A DNA stretch of 37,495 nt from Halorubrum sp. GN11_10-6_MGM. GTDB lineage: Archaea > Halobacteriota > Halobacteria > Halobacteriales > Haloferacaceae. Below, piece after piece: positions 15,822 through 24,852 of this stretch. Location: NCBI RefSeq assembly GCF_005435165.1, contig NZ_SGUC01000031.1, positions 1-37,495 on the forward strand, in the 5' to 3' direction. The position numbers and the translations under genes were made by a program. Each line of letters begins with the position of its first letter. Within the stretch, counting starts at the first letter, position 1. The notes beneath the pieces were generated by a model. That model had not been told where the DNA came from. It did not search any database and was given only the letters and a program-made list of their open reading frames with translations.

Positions 15822-16302
15822 GGAGCCGAGCGACGACGATCGGGAGTCCGCACCCGCGGAGCCGGGCCCCGACAGGGTCCGGTCGATCGCGGTCCACCGC
15901 GAGGACGTGGCGAACGCCCTGGAGGCGTCGCTCCGGAGCGACCGCGAGGTCGTCCTCCGCGTCACGCCGCCCTTCTCCGGCCGGATGCGCGCCCGGCTCC
16001 ACGCGCTCGACGCGGGCGGCAGCGGTGTGAGTGACGGCGACGACGGCGGTTCGGGCGACGACGGCGGCGCTCCCGCGCCCGTCCACATCGACCCGCGGGC
16101 GCTCGTGGCGGACGCGCCACCGTACCCCGAGGCCGACGATACGGCGGCGGAACACCCCGGCGCCGACCTCGAAACGCGGCGCGAGCGACACGCCGCGAAC
16201 GTCGAGGCGTGGCGCGAGACCGTTCGCGAGCGCGTCGGCTCGACGGTCGAGATCGAGGTCGACGGCGAGGACCGGACCGTCGACGTGAACGCGCTGGGAT
16301 AG
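15814..16302 (+). CDS. unknown acidic protein overlapping the MutS-like gene
   Basis: I do not recognise this 162-residue protein. After a disordered acidic start comes a short conserved-looking core, RSIAVHREDVANALEASL then VVLRVTPPFSGRMRARLH (about 22-65). A Gly/Asp-rich linker (69-88) follows, then a second segment, VHIDPRALVADAPPYPEAD, and a helix RRERHAANVEAWRETVRERV leading to a last strand. The ATG at 15814 lies inside the MutS-like gene and shares 8 bp with it, so translational coupling is likely. That suggests the two proteins work together, perhaps as an accessory factor; this is inference. The frame has haloarchaeal codon bias and ends just before the convergent GH15 gene. Confidence 0.75.
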   Translation: MTEEPSDDDRESAPAEPGPDRVRSIAVHREDVANALEASLRSDREVVLRVTPPFSGRMRARLHALDAGGSGVSDGDDGGSGDDGGAPAPVHIDPRALVADAPPYPEADDTAAEHPGADLETRRERHAANVEAWRETVRERVGSTVEIEVDGEDRTVDVNALG

Positions 16303-16340
16303 AGAGCGGGGGTCGGGAAGTCCCCCGAGCGGCCGGGCTC

Positions 16341-19300
16341 TTACAGCCGAATCCGCTCGACGGCGGTGCCCGCGTCCTCGAACGCCTCGTCGGTCGCGGC
16401 CGCGACGACGACGGTGTCCGCGTCGGTGTCCGCGTCGAGGTCGACCTCGAAGGCGCCCTCGTCGGGCGTCACGAGGCGCGACGTTTCGCGGGAGTGAATC
16501 GCCACGCGCTCGGCGTCCGTCTCGCCGGCGACGACGACCGCGTCCTCGACGAACTCGGCGGTCGCGGTCAGCTCCGGAGCTTCGGGGCGGTCGCGCTCGA
16601 CGTAGCGCTCGCGGACGACCGTCGGGGTCTCCACCGGCTCGCCCGCGTCGACGCCGTGCGCCAGTCGGACGAACCCGGCCATCGACCACGCGAGGGGGGT
16701 CGCCCCCCCGGTCCCCTCGCCGAACTCCCAGCCGTACTTCGTCGGGTGTTCGCGGTCCCACACCTGCTCCGGCAGCATCAGTCCGGAGTTGCCGAAGCCG
16801 GCCATCGTCTCCAACAGCGTCTCGGGTTCGAGCGCCTCCTCGTCTGTGCCGCCGAAGGCGTCGGGCCCGTCCGCGCGAGCCCGCAGCTCGTACTCGCCGC
16901 GCTCGCCGGTGAAGATGGGCCAGAGGCGCCCGCGGCCGTCACCGGTGCCAGCCCACGGCGCGCCGGGATCGCCGACCGCGATCTCGCCGTACGCGTCGCC
17001 GACGTAGCGGTACCACGCGGCGCCGTGCGGCGTGTCGACGCGGATCGAGTCGTCGACGACGGAGACGGAGTTGCGGACGACCGGGTCGTCGGCGGGCTTG
17101 ATCCCCAGTCGAACGAGTTCGAGGAAGCCGCCGTCGATTATCTCCCGCTCGTCGTACGTCGGGCCGTCGTTGGCGATGGTGCGCGGGCGACCCGACTCGG
17201 GGTTCCCGTCCGCCGTGACCCGGAGGTAGTACGGCGTCCGCTCGTGGCGGTCGGTCCCGGTCGTGGTCGCGCACCACTCCTCGACCCGTTCGGTCCAGTC
17301 GTCGGCGAGCGCTAGCCACGCGAGCGCGTCGGCGCGGAGCGAACCGGGCGACTCGGCCCCCGCCGACTCGCTGCCCTCGCGTCGGTCGGCCTCGGCGAGC
17401 GCGAGCGCCGCGCCGCAGACCAGCCCGGCGATCTCGGCCGCGATGCTCGACGGCGAGTAGCCGGCCTCCTCCTCCCACCGCTCCTGTGCGGTCTCGGGGC
17501 CGTTCTCGGCGATGTAGTCGAGCGAACGGGCGACCTGACCGTAGGTGTAGCCCGCGTCGTCGAGGGTCACGCCGCGCTCGTACAGCTGCCACGCCATCAC
17601 GGAGGGGAACCCGATGTTGTCCATCTGCTCGCCGCCCCACCGGGTCCGCCCGTCGATGTACGTGTTCTGCGGGAGGAAGCCGTCGTCGTCCTGCTGGGTG
17701 TTGTACAGGTACGCCAGCGCGTCCGCGCCCCGTTCGAGGTCGTCCATCTCGATCAGCGCCGTGAACACCTGATAGAGGTCCCGCGACCAGACGAAGTTGT
17801 AGCCGTAGCCGCGGTCCTCCGCGGCGTACTCGGTCTCGCCCCACGGGACGGAGGGGCTCGCGATTCCCGCGCCCTCGTGGGCCTTGTCCTCGACCGCGGC
17901 CAGAGTCATCAGCGCGAAGCGGTACTGCGCCGCGAGGTCGGGATCGCCAGCGACCGAGTCGGGGAGATCGCGGTCGGCGAGCCACGAGCGCCACGTCTGG
18001 GCGTACGCGGCCGCGGCGTCGTCGAAGCCGCGGGCGAGCGCCCCTTCCGCCTCGTCGAGCGCGGTCGCGGTGTCCGAGTCCTCCGCGAACCCGAGCGCGA
18101 CCGTGTCCGCGACCGCCTCCCCGCTGCCGACGAGACCCGCGAGGACGACGTTCCCGACCGCCTCGGACGACTCCTCGTCGTGCTCGCCGTCGCCGAACAG
18201 CGCGCCGGCCGCGTCGCCGCCGGCCGCGAGCGCGCTCGCCCAACCGAACCCGTCGCCGCTCGCGAGCGCGAGCGCGGGGGCGAACGGCTCGCCCTCGTCG
18301 TCGACGAGTTTGCCGGCCTCGCGGTCGGGTTCGTCCTTCCGCGCGAGCAGGTGCGCGCCCGCGTCGCCGTCGACGCGCTCCGCGCGGTCGTTCGTGCCGA
18401 CGTTGGCGATCGTCGCGTCGACGAGCGCGTACACGTCGTACTCGCGGCTCCCCTCGAACCGGACGTCGGCGAGGATCGCGGTCCCGTCGGTGTCGACCGC
18501 GTACTCGACGGTGAGCGTCCAGGCGTGGCCGTGGCCGTCGCCGGTCTCGCGGATCGTCTGGACGTACGCGAGCGCGTCGTCGGCCGCCGGCTCCGTGGTC
18601 CGCTCGATCGTCTCCGTCGCCGTGACGTGCCCCGTCTCGTCGAACGTGCGGATCGCGTAGTCGGAGTCCGGGTCGGCGACGAGGAAGTCGAACGTCCGGA
18701 CGTTCATCACGTCGATCCGGGGGAATCGGGCCTCGGTGAGCGCCCCCTCGGTGAGCGTGAACCACACCGGGACCGGCTCGTCGGACTCGTAGTCCGCGGG
18801 CGTGCCGACGCCGAACTTCCGGCCGGTGGTCCAGTGAGGCGCGGCCTCGGGGCCCGTCTCGCGGTCGTGCGGGACCGGCAGCTCGCCGTGGCTCGCGAGC
18901 GTCACCGTCGCGTCGATCCGGAGCGCGTGCGACCACGCGATGGGGGTCGCGCTGTCGAGGTCGCCGTCGTCGAACGCCTGCTCCGCGAACAGCCCCGCCT
19001 CGTTGACGAAGGGGCCGTCTGGCTCACAGAGCGCGTACAGGTCGCGCGCGTCGTCGAAGAGGGGATCGGAAGCGCCCCCGCGCTCCTCGACGACGCCCGC
19101 GAGCGTCGCCGCCGCGGTCGCGCCCCACAGCGTCGCGATCGACCACACCTTCGCGGCGCCCTGCTCGGCGGTCCGCCAGTCGTCGCCGGTGAACCTGACG
19201 AGCCCCTCGACGGCGGACGTCTCGCGGCGGAGCGCGTCGATCGTCTGCCGGACGTGGGTGTTGACGCGGTCGAAGAAGCGGTCGAACTCGCTCGTCGCGA

Positions 19301-21047
19301 CGGAGTCGACCGACTCGGCGGAGCCCGAGCCGTCGGTGGCCGCGTCGTCGGTCTTCGGGCCGTCGCCGTCGGCGAGCAGGGCGGCGTACTCGGCGGTGGC
19401 GGTCGCGAGCGCGAAGGTGCTGGCGTCGGCGCGGGCGTCGCTCCCCTCGTCGCTGGCGCGCTGGAGGAACCGCTCCGTCTCGGGGTTCCAGCGGTCGTCG
19501 AGCCCGGAGAGGGCGGCGTTGGCGGCATCCGCGGCGTCGGTCCGAAGGGACTCGTCGACCGGCGCGCGCGCCACCGCGGCGAACGCCCGGAGGTACTCGG
19601 CGCCGGTGTGCGTGAACCGCCCCAAGGCGTTCTCCCAGCAGTTCTGACAGCGCCGGGGGAGCCCGTCGTCCTCGATCGTCTCGAAGAGGAACTCGACGGC
19701 GTCGGCGATCGTCTCGTCGATCCGGTCGCGCCACTCGGTCGGGAGGTCCGTCTCGCGCCGGAGGGTCGCGAGGAAGGCGACGACCGTCGCGGGCTGGTCG
19801 AGCTGGTCGTTCGGGCCGGGCGTCGCGTTCGCCCCCTCGATGCGGGCATTCGCCCAGCCGGGCGCGACCTTCCCGGAGTCGGCCCACACGCGGTGGGGCC
19901 ACGAGCCGTCGGCGTCCTGCGTCCGGCAGAAGAAGCTCGCGGTCGCGAGCAGCTCCTCGTCGGCGTCGAGCCCGAGCTCGTCGCTCGCGCCGAGCAGCGC
20001 GGTCGACACCGTCGCCTCGTCGCGGAACCACGTGTAGCCGTACCCGCCGGAGGTCGAGTAGAACGGGTCGAACTCCGGGGCGGCGATCCGCGCGCCGGAC
20101 TCCGCGGTGAGCAGGTCGAGCGCGCGCAGGTCGCTCGCGATCACCGACCGGCGTGGGGCGTCCTCCGGGACGTCTGGGCCGCGGCCGTCGGCGGCCTCGC
20201 GGAGGTCGTCGGCGTCGGGGTATGCGGTGGCGATGTTCGAGACGGCCTCGATGCGGCGCTGACGGTCGATCCCGTCGGTGAGCGCGTCCTTCGCGTCGTC
20301 GCCGGTGTCGCGCGCCGCCCGGCGGTCGACGACGGCGCGGCCGGCGAGCGTGACGCGCTCGGTGCGCCCGTCGCGCTCGAAGGGGGCGCGGACGACGACG
20401 TCGGGGGTGAGCCGCGAGTCCTCGCGGCGGTCGATCTCGCCGCGGTGCGGGAAGCCGTCGTCCGCCTCGCCGAGCAGCTCCGGGATCGTCCGCAGCCGCT
20501 GGCCGTGGGCGTTCGAGAGCCCGGTGGAGGCGGTGAGGAAGTCGTGTTCCGTGCGGTGGTACACCTCGACGACGCGGCCGTCGTTCGGTCCGGCCTCGTC
20601 GTGGACCATGTTGCCGACGCGGCCCTCGACCATGTCCGGCGAGAACGCGTAGGCGGCGACGAGCTCGGCGTCGGCCGGCGGCGAGCCGCGGAGCTCGACG
20701 TGGGTGAGGTGCGTGTCGCTCACCACGAGATCGAACTGGTGGACCGTGTAGCGGCCGGCGTCGTACTCGGTCTCGACGAGGGGGGTGTCGCCGTCGTAGT
20801 GCTGGCGGGTCGTCTCGAGGTCGTCGAACCAGCGGACGCCGCGCCCGGCGGTGATACCCATTCGCAGACGGTCGGCGCCGCCGACCTCGGAGAGGGAGTA
20901 CGAACAGTCGTGGACGGTCCCGTCCGGTCCCACGTGGACCAGTCGGCCGTCGTCGCCGGTGAACGCCCCGGCGGTCATCGAGTGTTCCGCCGGATAGCGC
21001 TCCCCGCGCCGACGTTCGTGTTCCGTAAGGGCGGTACGCAGTCGCAT
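16341..21047 (-). CDS. double-domain GH15 glucoamylase-like enzyme (two catalytic units in one chain)
   Basis: GH15 enzymes release glucose from non-reducing ends of alpha-glucans. The 1568-residue protein contains two units. Unit 1: beta-rich domain (about 1-260), then an (alpha/alpha)6 barrel with GGYGYTWFRDEA (334-345), general-acid segment NCWENALGRFTHTGAEYL (E472) and base segment GLFAEQAFDDGD (E689). Unit 2: beta-sandwich (about 735-1010), then a second barrel with RGYGYNFVWSRDLYQ (1079-1093), ERWEEEAGYSPSSIAAE (acid near 1192-1193) and LMLPEQVWD (base E1427). A small beta domain (about 1470-1568) closes the protein. No signal peptide is seen, so it is probably cytoplasmic. Known haloarchaeal glucoamylases are often single-unit. 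It converges with the 15814 gene and is divergent from GH13. Confidence 0.88.
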   Translation of the reverse strand: MRLRTALTEHERRRGERYPAEHSMTAGAFTGDDGRLVHVGPDGTVHDCSYSLSEVGGADRLRMGITAGRGVRWFDDLETTRQHYDGDTPLVETEYDAGRYTVHQFDLVVSDTHLTHVELRGSPPADAELVAAYAFSPDMVEGRVGNMVHDEAGPNDGRVVEVYHRTEHDFLTASTGLSNAHGQRLRTIPELLGEADDGFPHRGEIDRREDSRLTPDVVVRAPFERDGRTERVTLAGRAVVDRRAARDTGDDAKDALTDGIDRQRRIEAVSNIATAYPDADDLREAADGRGPDVPEDAPRRSVIASDLRALDLLTAESGARIAAPEFDPFYSTSGGYGYTWFRDEATVSTALLGASDELGLDADEELLATASFFCRTQDADGSWPHRVWADSGKVAPGWANARIEGANATPGPNDQLDQPATVVAFLATLRRETDLPTEWRDRIDETIADAVEFLFETIEDDGLPRRCQNCWENALGRFTHTGAEYLRAFAAVARAPVDESLRTDAADAANAALSGLDDRWNPETERFLQRASDEGSDARADASTFALATATAEYAALLADGDGPKTDDAATDGSGSAESVDSVATSEFDRFFDRVNTHVRQTIDALRRETSAVEGLVRFTGDDWRTAEQGAAKVWSIATLWGATAAATLAGVVEERGGASDPLFDDARDLYALCEPDGPFVNEAGLFAEQAFDDGDLDSATPIAWSHALRIDATVTLASHGELPVPHDRETGPEAAPHWTTGRKFGVGTPADYESDEPVPVWFTLTEGALTEARFPRIDVMNVRTFDFLVADPDSDYAIRTFDETGHVTATETIERTTEPAADDALAYVQTIRETGDGHGHAWTLTVEYAVDTDGTAILADVRFEGSREYDVYALVDATIANVGTNDRAERVDGDAGAHLLARKDEPDREAGKLVDDEGEPFAPALALASGDGFGWASALAAGGDAAGALFGDGEHDEESSEAVGNVVLAGLVGSGEAVADTVALGFAEDSDTATALDEAEGALARGFDDAAAAYAQTWRSWLADRDLPDSVAGDPDLAAQYRFALMTLAAVEDKAHEGAGIASPSVPWGETEYAAEDRGYGYNFVWSRDLYQVFTALIEMDDLERGADALAYLYNTQQDDDGFLPQNTYIDGRTRWGGEQMDNIGFPSVMAWQLYERGVTLDDAGYTYGQVARSLDYIAENGPETAQERWEEEAGYSPSSIAAEIAGLVCGAALALAEADRREGSESAGAESPGSLRADALAWLALADDWTERVEEWCATTTGTDRHERTPYYLRVTADGNPESGRPRTIANDGPTYDEREIIDGGFLELVRLGIKPADDPVVRNSVSVVDDSIRVDTPHGAAWYRYVGDAYGEIAVGDPGAPWAGTGDGRGRLWPIFTGERGEYELRARADGPDAFGGTDEEALEPETLLETMAGFGNSGLMLPEQVWDREHPTKYGWEFGEGTGGATPLAWSMAGFVRLAHGVDAGEPVETPTVVRERYVERDRPEAPELTATAEFVEDAVVVAGETDAERVAIHSRETSRLVTPDEGAFEVDLDADTDADTVVVAAATDEAFEDAGTAVERIRL

Positions 21048-21067
21048 ACCCGCCCTGCGACTGCCGG

Positions 21068-21075
21068 AGTAAAAG
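21068..21075 (-). promoter_or_regulatory. TATA box of the GH15 gene
   Basis: On the minus strand CTTTTACT is centred about 25 nt before the ATG at 21047, so the mRNA is probably leaderless. It sits in the 127-bp gap shared with the divergent GH13 gene; no clear TATA box is visible for the GH13 side. Confidence 0.5.
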
Positions 21076-21174
21076 CCTTGACGACCGCGGCGGGTAACCG
21101 GGCCGGAGGGTGGGAGCCCGAACTCCGCCGAAACAAGAGCAACACCGAAGGCCCCGGGCGTCGATGGGCGTCAC

Positions 21175-23289
21175 ATGCACCACCCCGGACCCCCCCGTTT
21201 CCTCGCGACGGGCGAACGGACGCAGCTGGCACCGAGAGATCCGAACCCCGACGCCGCGTACGCGTGGCGCGTCGCGGACGCGCCGCCCGACAGCGAGGCG
21301 ACCGTCGGCGACGACGCCGTGACCGAGTTCACGCCGGACGTACCGGGCCGGTACCTGCTCGGCCTCGACGCCCCGGACGGCGACCACCTGCTCACGATAC
21401 GCGCGTTCCCCGCGAGCTACGAGGGCGTCGACGTCGCGGGCGGGAGCGGGACCGCGATCCGCGACCGCGACCCGGACGACGAACCGGTGGACTACGCCGC
21501 GCGGGAGCGACACGAGGGAGTCGGCCGACCGCGCGTCCGCGTGGACGCGAGCGTCGCGTTCGACGGCGAGACGGGGGGCGACGGGAGCGAGGAGAGGGCG
21601 GACGCCGGCGAAGCGGTGTTCACCGCGGTTCCGACGCCGAATCCGGAGTCGACGCTCGACGCGGAGGACCTGTCCGTGACGTTCGTCGTCGACGACCGGG
21701 ACGTCGCCGCGGCGGTCGCGGCCGGGCGGCCGAACCCGCGCGACGTGCTCCGGGTAAGCGACGACGGGCGCGGGCTTCGGGTTCCGCTCGCCGCCGTTCC
21801 GGAGCGGCTCCGGGTCCACGCCGTCGCGGTCGCTCGGGACCCCGGCGAGGACCCGCGGGTCAGCGTGGCCGACGCCGTCGCCGTCGAGCGCGTCGACGCC
21901 GGCCCGCCGGCGGGCGGTGAGCCGGGCGGCGAGGCAGTGTTGACGCCGGACGCGCCCGAGTTCGAGACGGTGCGGCTCAACGACCCGCCGGCGTGGACGG
22001 CGGACGCCTCCGTCTACGAGGTGTTCGTCCGCACCTTCGCGGACGCCGAGGAGGGCGAGGCGTTCGACGCGATCGCGGAGCGGATCCCGCGGATCGCGGA
22101 GCTCGGCGTCGACACGCTGTGGCTCACGCCGGTCCTCGGCCACGACGGGAAGCCGCACGGGTACAACATCGTCGACTTCTTCGACACCGCCGACGACCTC
22201 GGCGAGCGCGACGACTTCGAGGCGCTCGTCGAGACCGCCCACGACCACGGGATGCGCGTGCTGTTCGACTTCGTCGCCAACCACACCGCGCGCGACCACG
22301 AGTGGTTCCGGGACGCCTACGAGAATCCGGCGTCGCCGTACCGCGACCGGTACGAGTGGCAGGAGTCCGGGGAGCCGGGCACCTACTTCGACTGGGAGCT
22401 GATCGCGAACCTCAACCACGCGAACCTCGACGTGCGGCGGTTCCTGCTGGACGTGATCGACGAGTGGGCGCCGCTCGTCGACGGGTTCCGCTGCGACATG
22501 GCGTGGGCGGTGCCGGACTCGTTCTGGCGCGAGCTCCGCGACCGCGTGAAGGACATCGACCGGGAGTTCCTCCTGATGGACGAGACGATCCCGTACATCC
22601 CCGGCTTCCACGAGGGGATGTTCGACGTCCACTTCGACGCGACGCTGTACTTCCAGCTCCGGCAGGTGGGTCGGGGGGCGGAGCCCGCGGCGAGCGTCCT
22701 CGACGCGGTCGACCAGCGCGCCGAGATCGGGTTCCCCGACCACGCCGAGTTCCTCCAGTACATCGAGAACCACGACGAGACGCGCTACCGCGTCGAGTGC
22801 GGCGACGCCGCGGCGGCCGCCGCGGGCGCGGCGATCATGACCCTGCCGGGCGTCCCGATGGTGTACGCCGGTCAGGAGATCGGGCAGCGCGGGCGACGCG
22901 ACGCGATCGCGTGGGACCAGGCGCGCGAGGAGGTGCGCGACCGCTACGAGCGCCTGCTCGCGACGCGACGCGATCACCCGGCGCTCGGGCCGGAGGGTGA
23001 CCTCTCCCGCGTCGGGTACCACGTCGCCAGCGGCGATCTCTCCGAGCGGCCGGTCGTCGCCAGCGGGGACGTCCACCCGGACGACGTGGTCGCGTTCCGG
23101 CGACGCGACGGCGACGAGGATCTCGTCGTCGTGCTCAACTTCGCGCCGGCCGACGCGAGCGTCGCGGTCGACGTCGACCACGGCGAGCGCGACCTCGTGA
23201 CGGGTGAGTCCTGCGTCGTCGAGGACGGCGAGGGGACCGAGCGGGTCCGCGTCGACGACGTGGCGGTGGTCTCGGTCGCGGGAGAGTGA
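21175..23289 (+). CDS. GH13 alpha-amylase family protein with N-terminal beta domains
   Basis: The 704-residue enzyme should hydrolyse internal alpha-1,4 bonds of glycogen or maltodextrin. Residues about 20-75 resemble a PKD-like beta domain (AYAWRVADAPPDSEATVGDD ... PGRYLLGLDAPDG), and about 105-255 form a second beta-rich region. The TIM barrel starts near residue 276 (WTADASVYEVFVRTFAD). The GH13 regions are clear: I DFVANHT (near 363-369), II GFRCDMA (nucleophile D441), III LLMDETI (general acid E470), IV IENHDE (D534). The motif set is close to neopullulanase/maltogenic-type amylases. The last 70 residues form the C-terminal beta domain. There is no signal peptide. It precedes malQ by 69 bp in the same direction. 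Confidence 0.92.
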   Translation: MHHPGPPRFLATGERTQLAPRDPNPDAAYAWRVADAPPDSEATVGDDAVTEFTPDVPGRYLLGLDAPDGDHLLTIRAFPASYEGVDVAGGSGTAIRDRDPDDEPVDYAARERHEGVGRPRVRVDASVAFDGETGGDGSEERADAGEAVFTAVPTPNPESTLDAEDLSVTFVVDDRDVAAAVAAGRPNPRDVLRVSDDGRGLRVPLAAVPERLRVHAVAVARDPGEDPRVSVADAVAVERVDAGPPAGGEPGGEAVLTPDAPEFETVRLNDPPAWTADASVYEVFVRTFADAEEGEAFDAIAERIPRIAELGVDTLWLTPVLGHDGKPHGYNIVDFFDTADDLGERDDFEALVETAHDHGMRVLFDFVANHTARDHEWFRDAYENPASPYRDRYEWQESGEPGTYFDWELIANLNHANLDVRRFLLDVIDEWAPLVDGFRCDMAWAVPDSFWRELRDRVKDIDREFLLMDETIPYIPGFHEGMFDVHFDATLYFQLRQVGRGAEPAASVLDAVDQRAEIGFPDHAEFLQYIENHDETRYRVECGDAAAAAAGAAIMTLPGVPMVYAGQEIGQRGRRDAIAWDQAREEVRDRYERLLATRRDHPALGPEGDLSRVGYHVASGDLSERPVVASGDVHPDDVVAFRRRDGDEDLVVVLNFAPADASVAVDVDHGERDLVTGESCVVEDGEGTERVRVDDVAVVSVAGE

Positions 23290-23358
23290 GCGTCCGACCG
23301 GCCGTCTGAGACGCGCCCGGACGCAACGCTTGAGTCGGTGGGGATCACAGGGGGGCGT

Positions 23359-24849
23359 ATGCGATTCGACCGCTCCGACGGCGTCTTCTGTCACGTCACC
23401 TCGCTGCCGGGGGCGTACGGGATCGGCGACCTCGGCGAGGGCGCCCGGGAGTTCCTCTCATTCCTCGGCGACGCCGGCGTCGACCACTGGCAGATCTGTC
23501 CGATCGGCCCGACGCTCTCCGTCGCCGGGGAGTCACCGTACCAGTCGCCGTCGGCGTTCGCCGGCAACCCGCTGTTCGTCGACCCCGACGGGCTCGTCGA
23601 CAACGGGTGGCTCGACGGGGACGACCTGACGCCGGTCCCCGAGTTTCCGGCCGATCGCGTCGACTACGACGCGGTCCGCGAGTACAAGCTCCCGCTGTTG
23701 CGGACCGCCTTCGAGCGGTTCGAGGAGCGGGCGAGCGAGGCCGACCGCGCGGCGATAGACGAGTTCCGCGAGCGGGAGCCGTGGCTCGCGGACTACGCGC
23801 TGTTCAGGGCGCTCTCCGACGCGCGGCCGGAGGACGTCTGGACCGAGTGGCCGGAGCCGCTCCGGACGCGCGATCCCGACGCGCTCGCCGACGCGCGCGA
23901 CGAACACGCCCGAGAGATCCGGTTCCGGGAGTTCCTCCAGTGGACCTTCGACCGGCAGTGGCGCGACCTGCGCGCGGCCGCGGCCGAGGAGGGCGTGTCG
24001 ATCGTCGGCGACGTGCCGATCTACGTCGCGCTCGACTCCGCCGACGTGTGGGCGAGCCCCGAGGCGTTCCGGCTCGACGAGGGGAACCGCCCGACCGCGG
24101 TCGCGGGCGTCCCGCCGAACGCGGGCGACTCCGGCCAGCGCTGGGGGAACCCCCTCTACGACTGGGAACACCTCGCCGAGTCCGGGTACGACTGGTGGCT
24201 CGACCGGTTCCGACGGCTGTTCGAGCTCGCGGACGTGGCCCGGCTCGACCACTTCCTCGGGTTCGTGAAGTACTGGGCGATCCCCGCGGACAGCGACGAC
24301 CCCGCCGACGGCGAGTGGCGCGAGGGACCGGGGCGCGACCTCTTCGAGACGGTCGAGCGCGAGCTGGGCGAGGCCCCGTTCATCGCCGAGGACCTCGGCT
24401 TCGAGGCGCCGGCGATGGACGAGCTGATGGCCGAGTTCGGCTTCCCGGGAATGCGCGTGCCGCAGTACGCCGACTGGTGTGCGGCGGGGAACGAGTACCA
24501 GCCGATGCACTACGGCGAGGGGGTCGTCGGCTACACCTCCACGCACGACACGGACACGTGGGCCGGCTACTTCGAGGACCTCCCGGCCGAACAGCGGGAC
24601 TGTTTCCGGTACAACGTCGGCGCCGGCCCCGACGAGCCGAGCGAGTGGGCGATCATCGACGAGGTGTGGGGCTCGGACGCGATCCTCGCCGTGACCACGG
24701 TTCAGGACCTGCTCGGCCGCGGGAGCGAGTCGCGGTTCAACGAGCCCGGCACGCTCGACGGCAACTGGGAGTGGCGGGTGACCCCCGACGCGCTCGACGA
24801 CGGCATCGCGGACCGGCTGTGGGAACTGGGCGGGAGACACGTGCGGTGA
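23359..24849 (+). CDS. malQ: 4-alpha-glucanotransferase (GH77, amylomaltase)
   Basis: MalQ moves maltodextrin segments from one chain to another and releases glucose, making short oligosaccharides usable. The 496-residue protein has the GH77 signatures: HVTSLPGAYGIGDLG (12-26), SPYQSPSAFAGNP (59-71), VGDVPIYVALDSADVW (216-231), RLDHFLGF (295-302, nucleophile D297), FIAEDLGF (341-348, general acid E344) and TSTHDTDTW (393-401). The length is that of bacterial-type amylomaltases. The ATG at 23359 is preferred because it gives the usual MRFDRSDGVF opening. It lies between the GH13 amylase and an exchanger that begins 3 bp after its stop, so the three are probably one operon. Confidence 0.96.
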   Translation: MRFDRSDGVFCHVTSLPGAYGIGDLGEGAREFLSFLGDAGVDHWQICPIGPTLSVAGESPYQSPSAFAGNPLFVDPDGLVDNGWLDGDDLTPVPEFPADRVDYDAVREYKLPLLRTAFERFEERASEADRAAIDEFREREPWLADYALFRALSDARPEDVWTEWPEPLRTRDPDALADARDEHAREIRFREFLQWTFDRQWRDLRAAAAEEGVSIVGDVPIYVALDSADVWASPEAFRLDEGNRPTAVAGVPPNAGDSGQRWGNPLYDWEHLAESGYDWWLDRFRRLFELADVARLDHFLGFVKYWAIPADSDDPADGEWREGPGRDLFETVERELGEAPFIAEDLGFEAPAMDELMAEFGFPGMRVPQYADWCAAGNEYQPMHYGEGVVGYTSTHDTDTWAGYFEDLPAEQRDCFRYNVGAGPDEPSEWAIIDEVWGSDAILAVTTVQDLLGRGSESRFNEPGTLDGNWEWRVTPDALDDGIADRLWELGGRHVR

Positions 24850-24852
24850 GCC

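Noticed and set aside
17877..21920. 1347-codon open frame on the plus strand opposite the GH15 gene
   Set aside because: Composition is low-complexity Arg/Val/Glu/Gly, and the opposite strand encodes clear GH15 motifs.
19024..23394. 1456-codon open frame on the minus strand across GH15 and GH13
   Set aside because: It has no family features and crosses two well-supported genes and their shared promoter.
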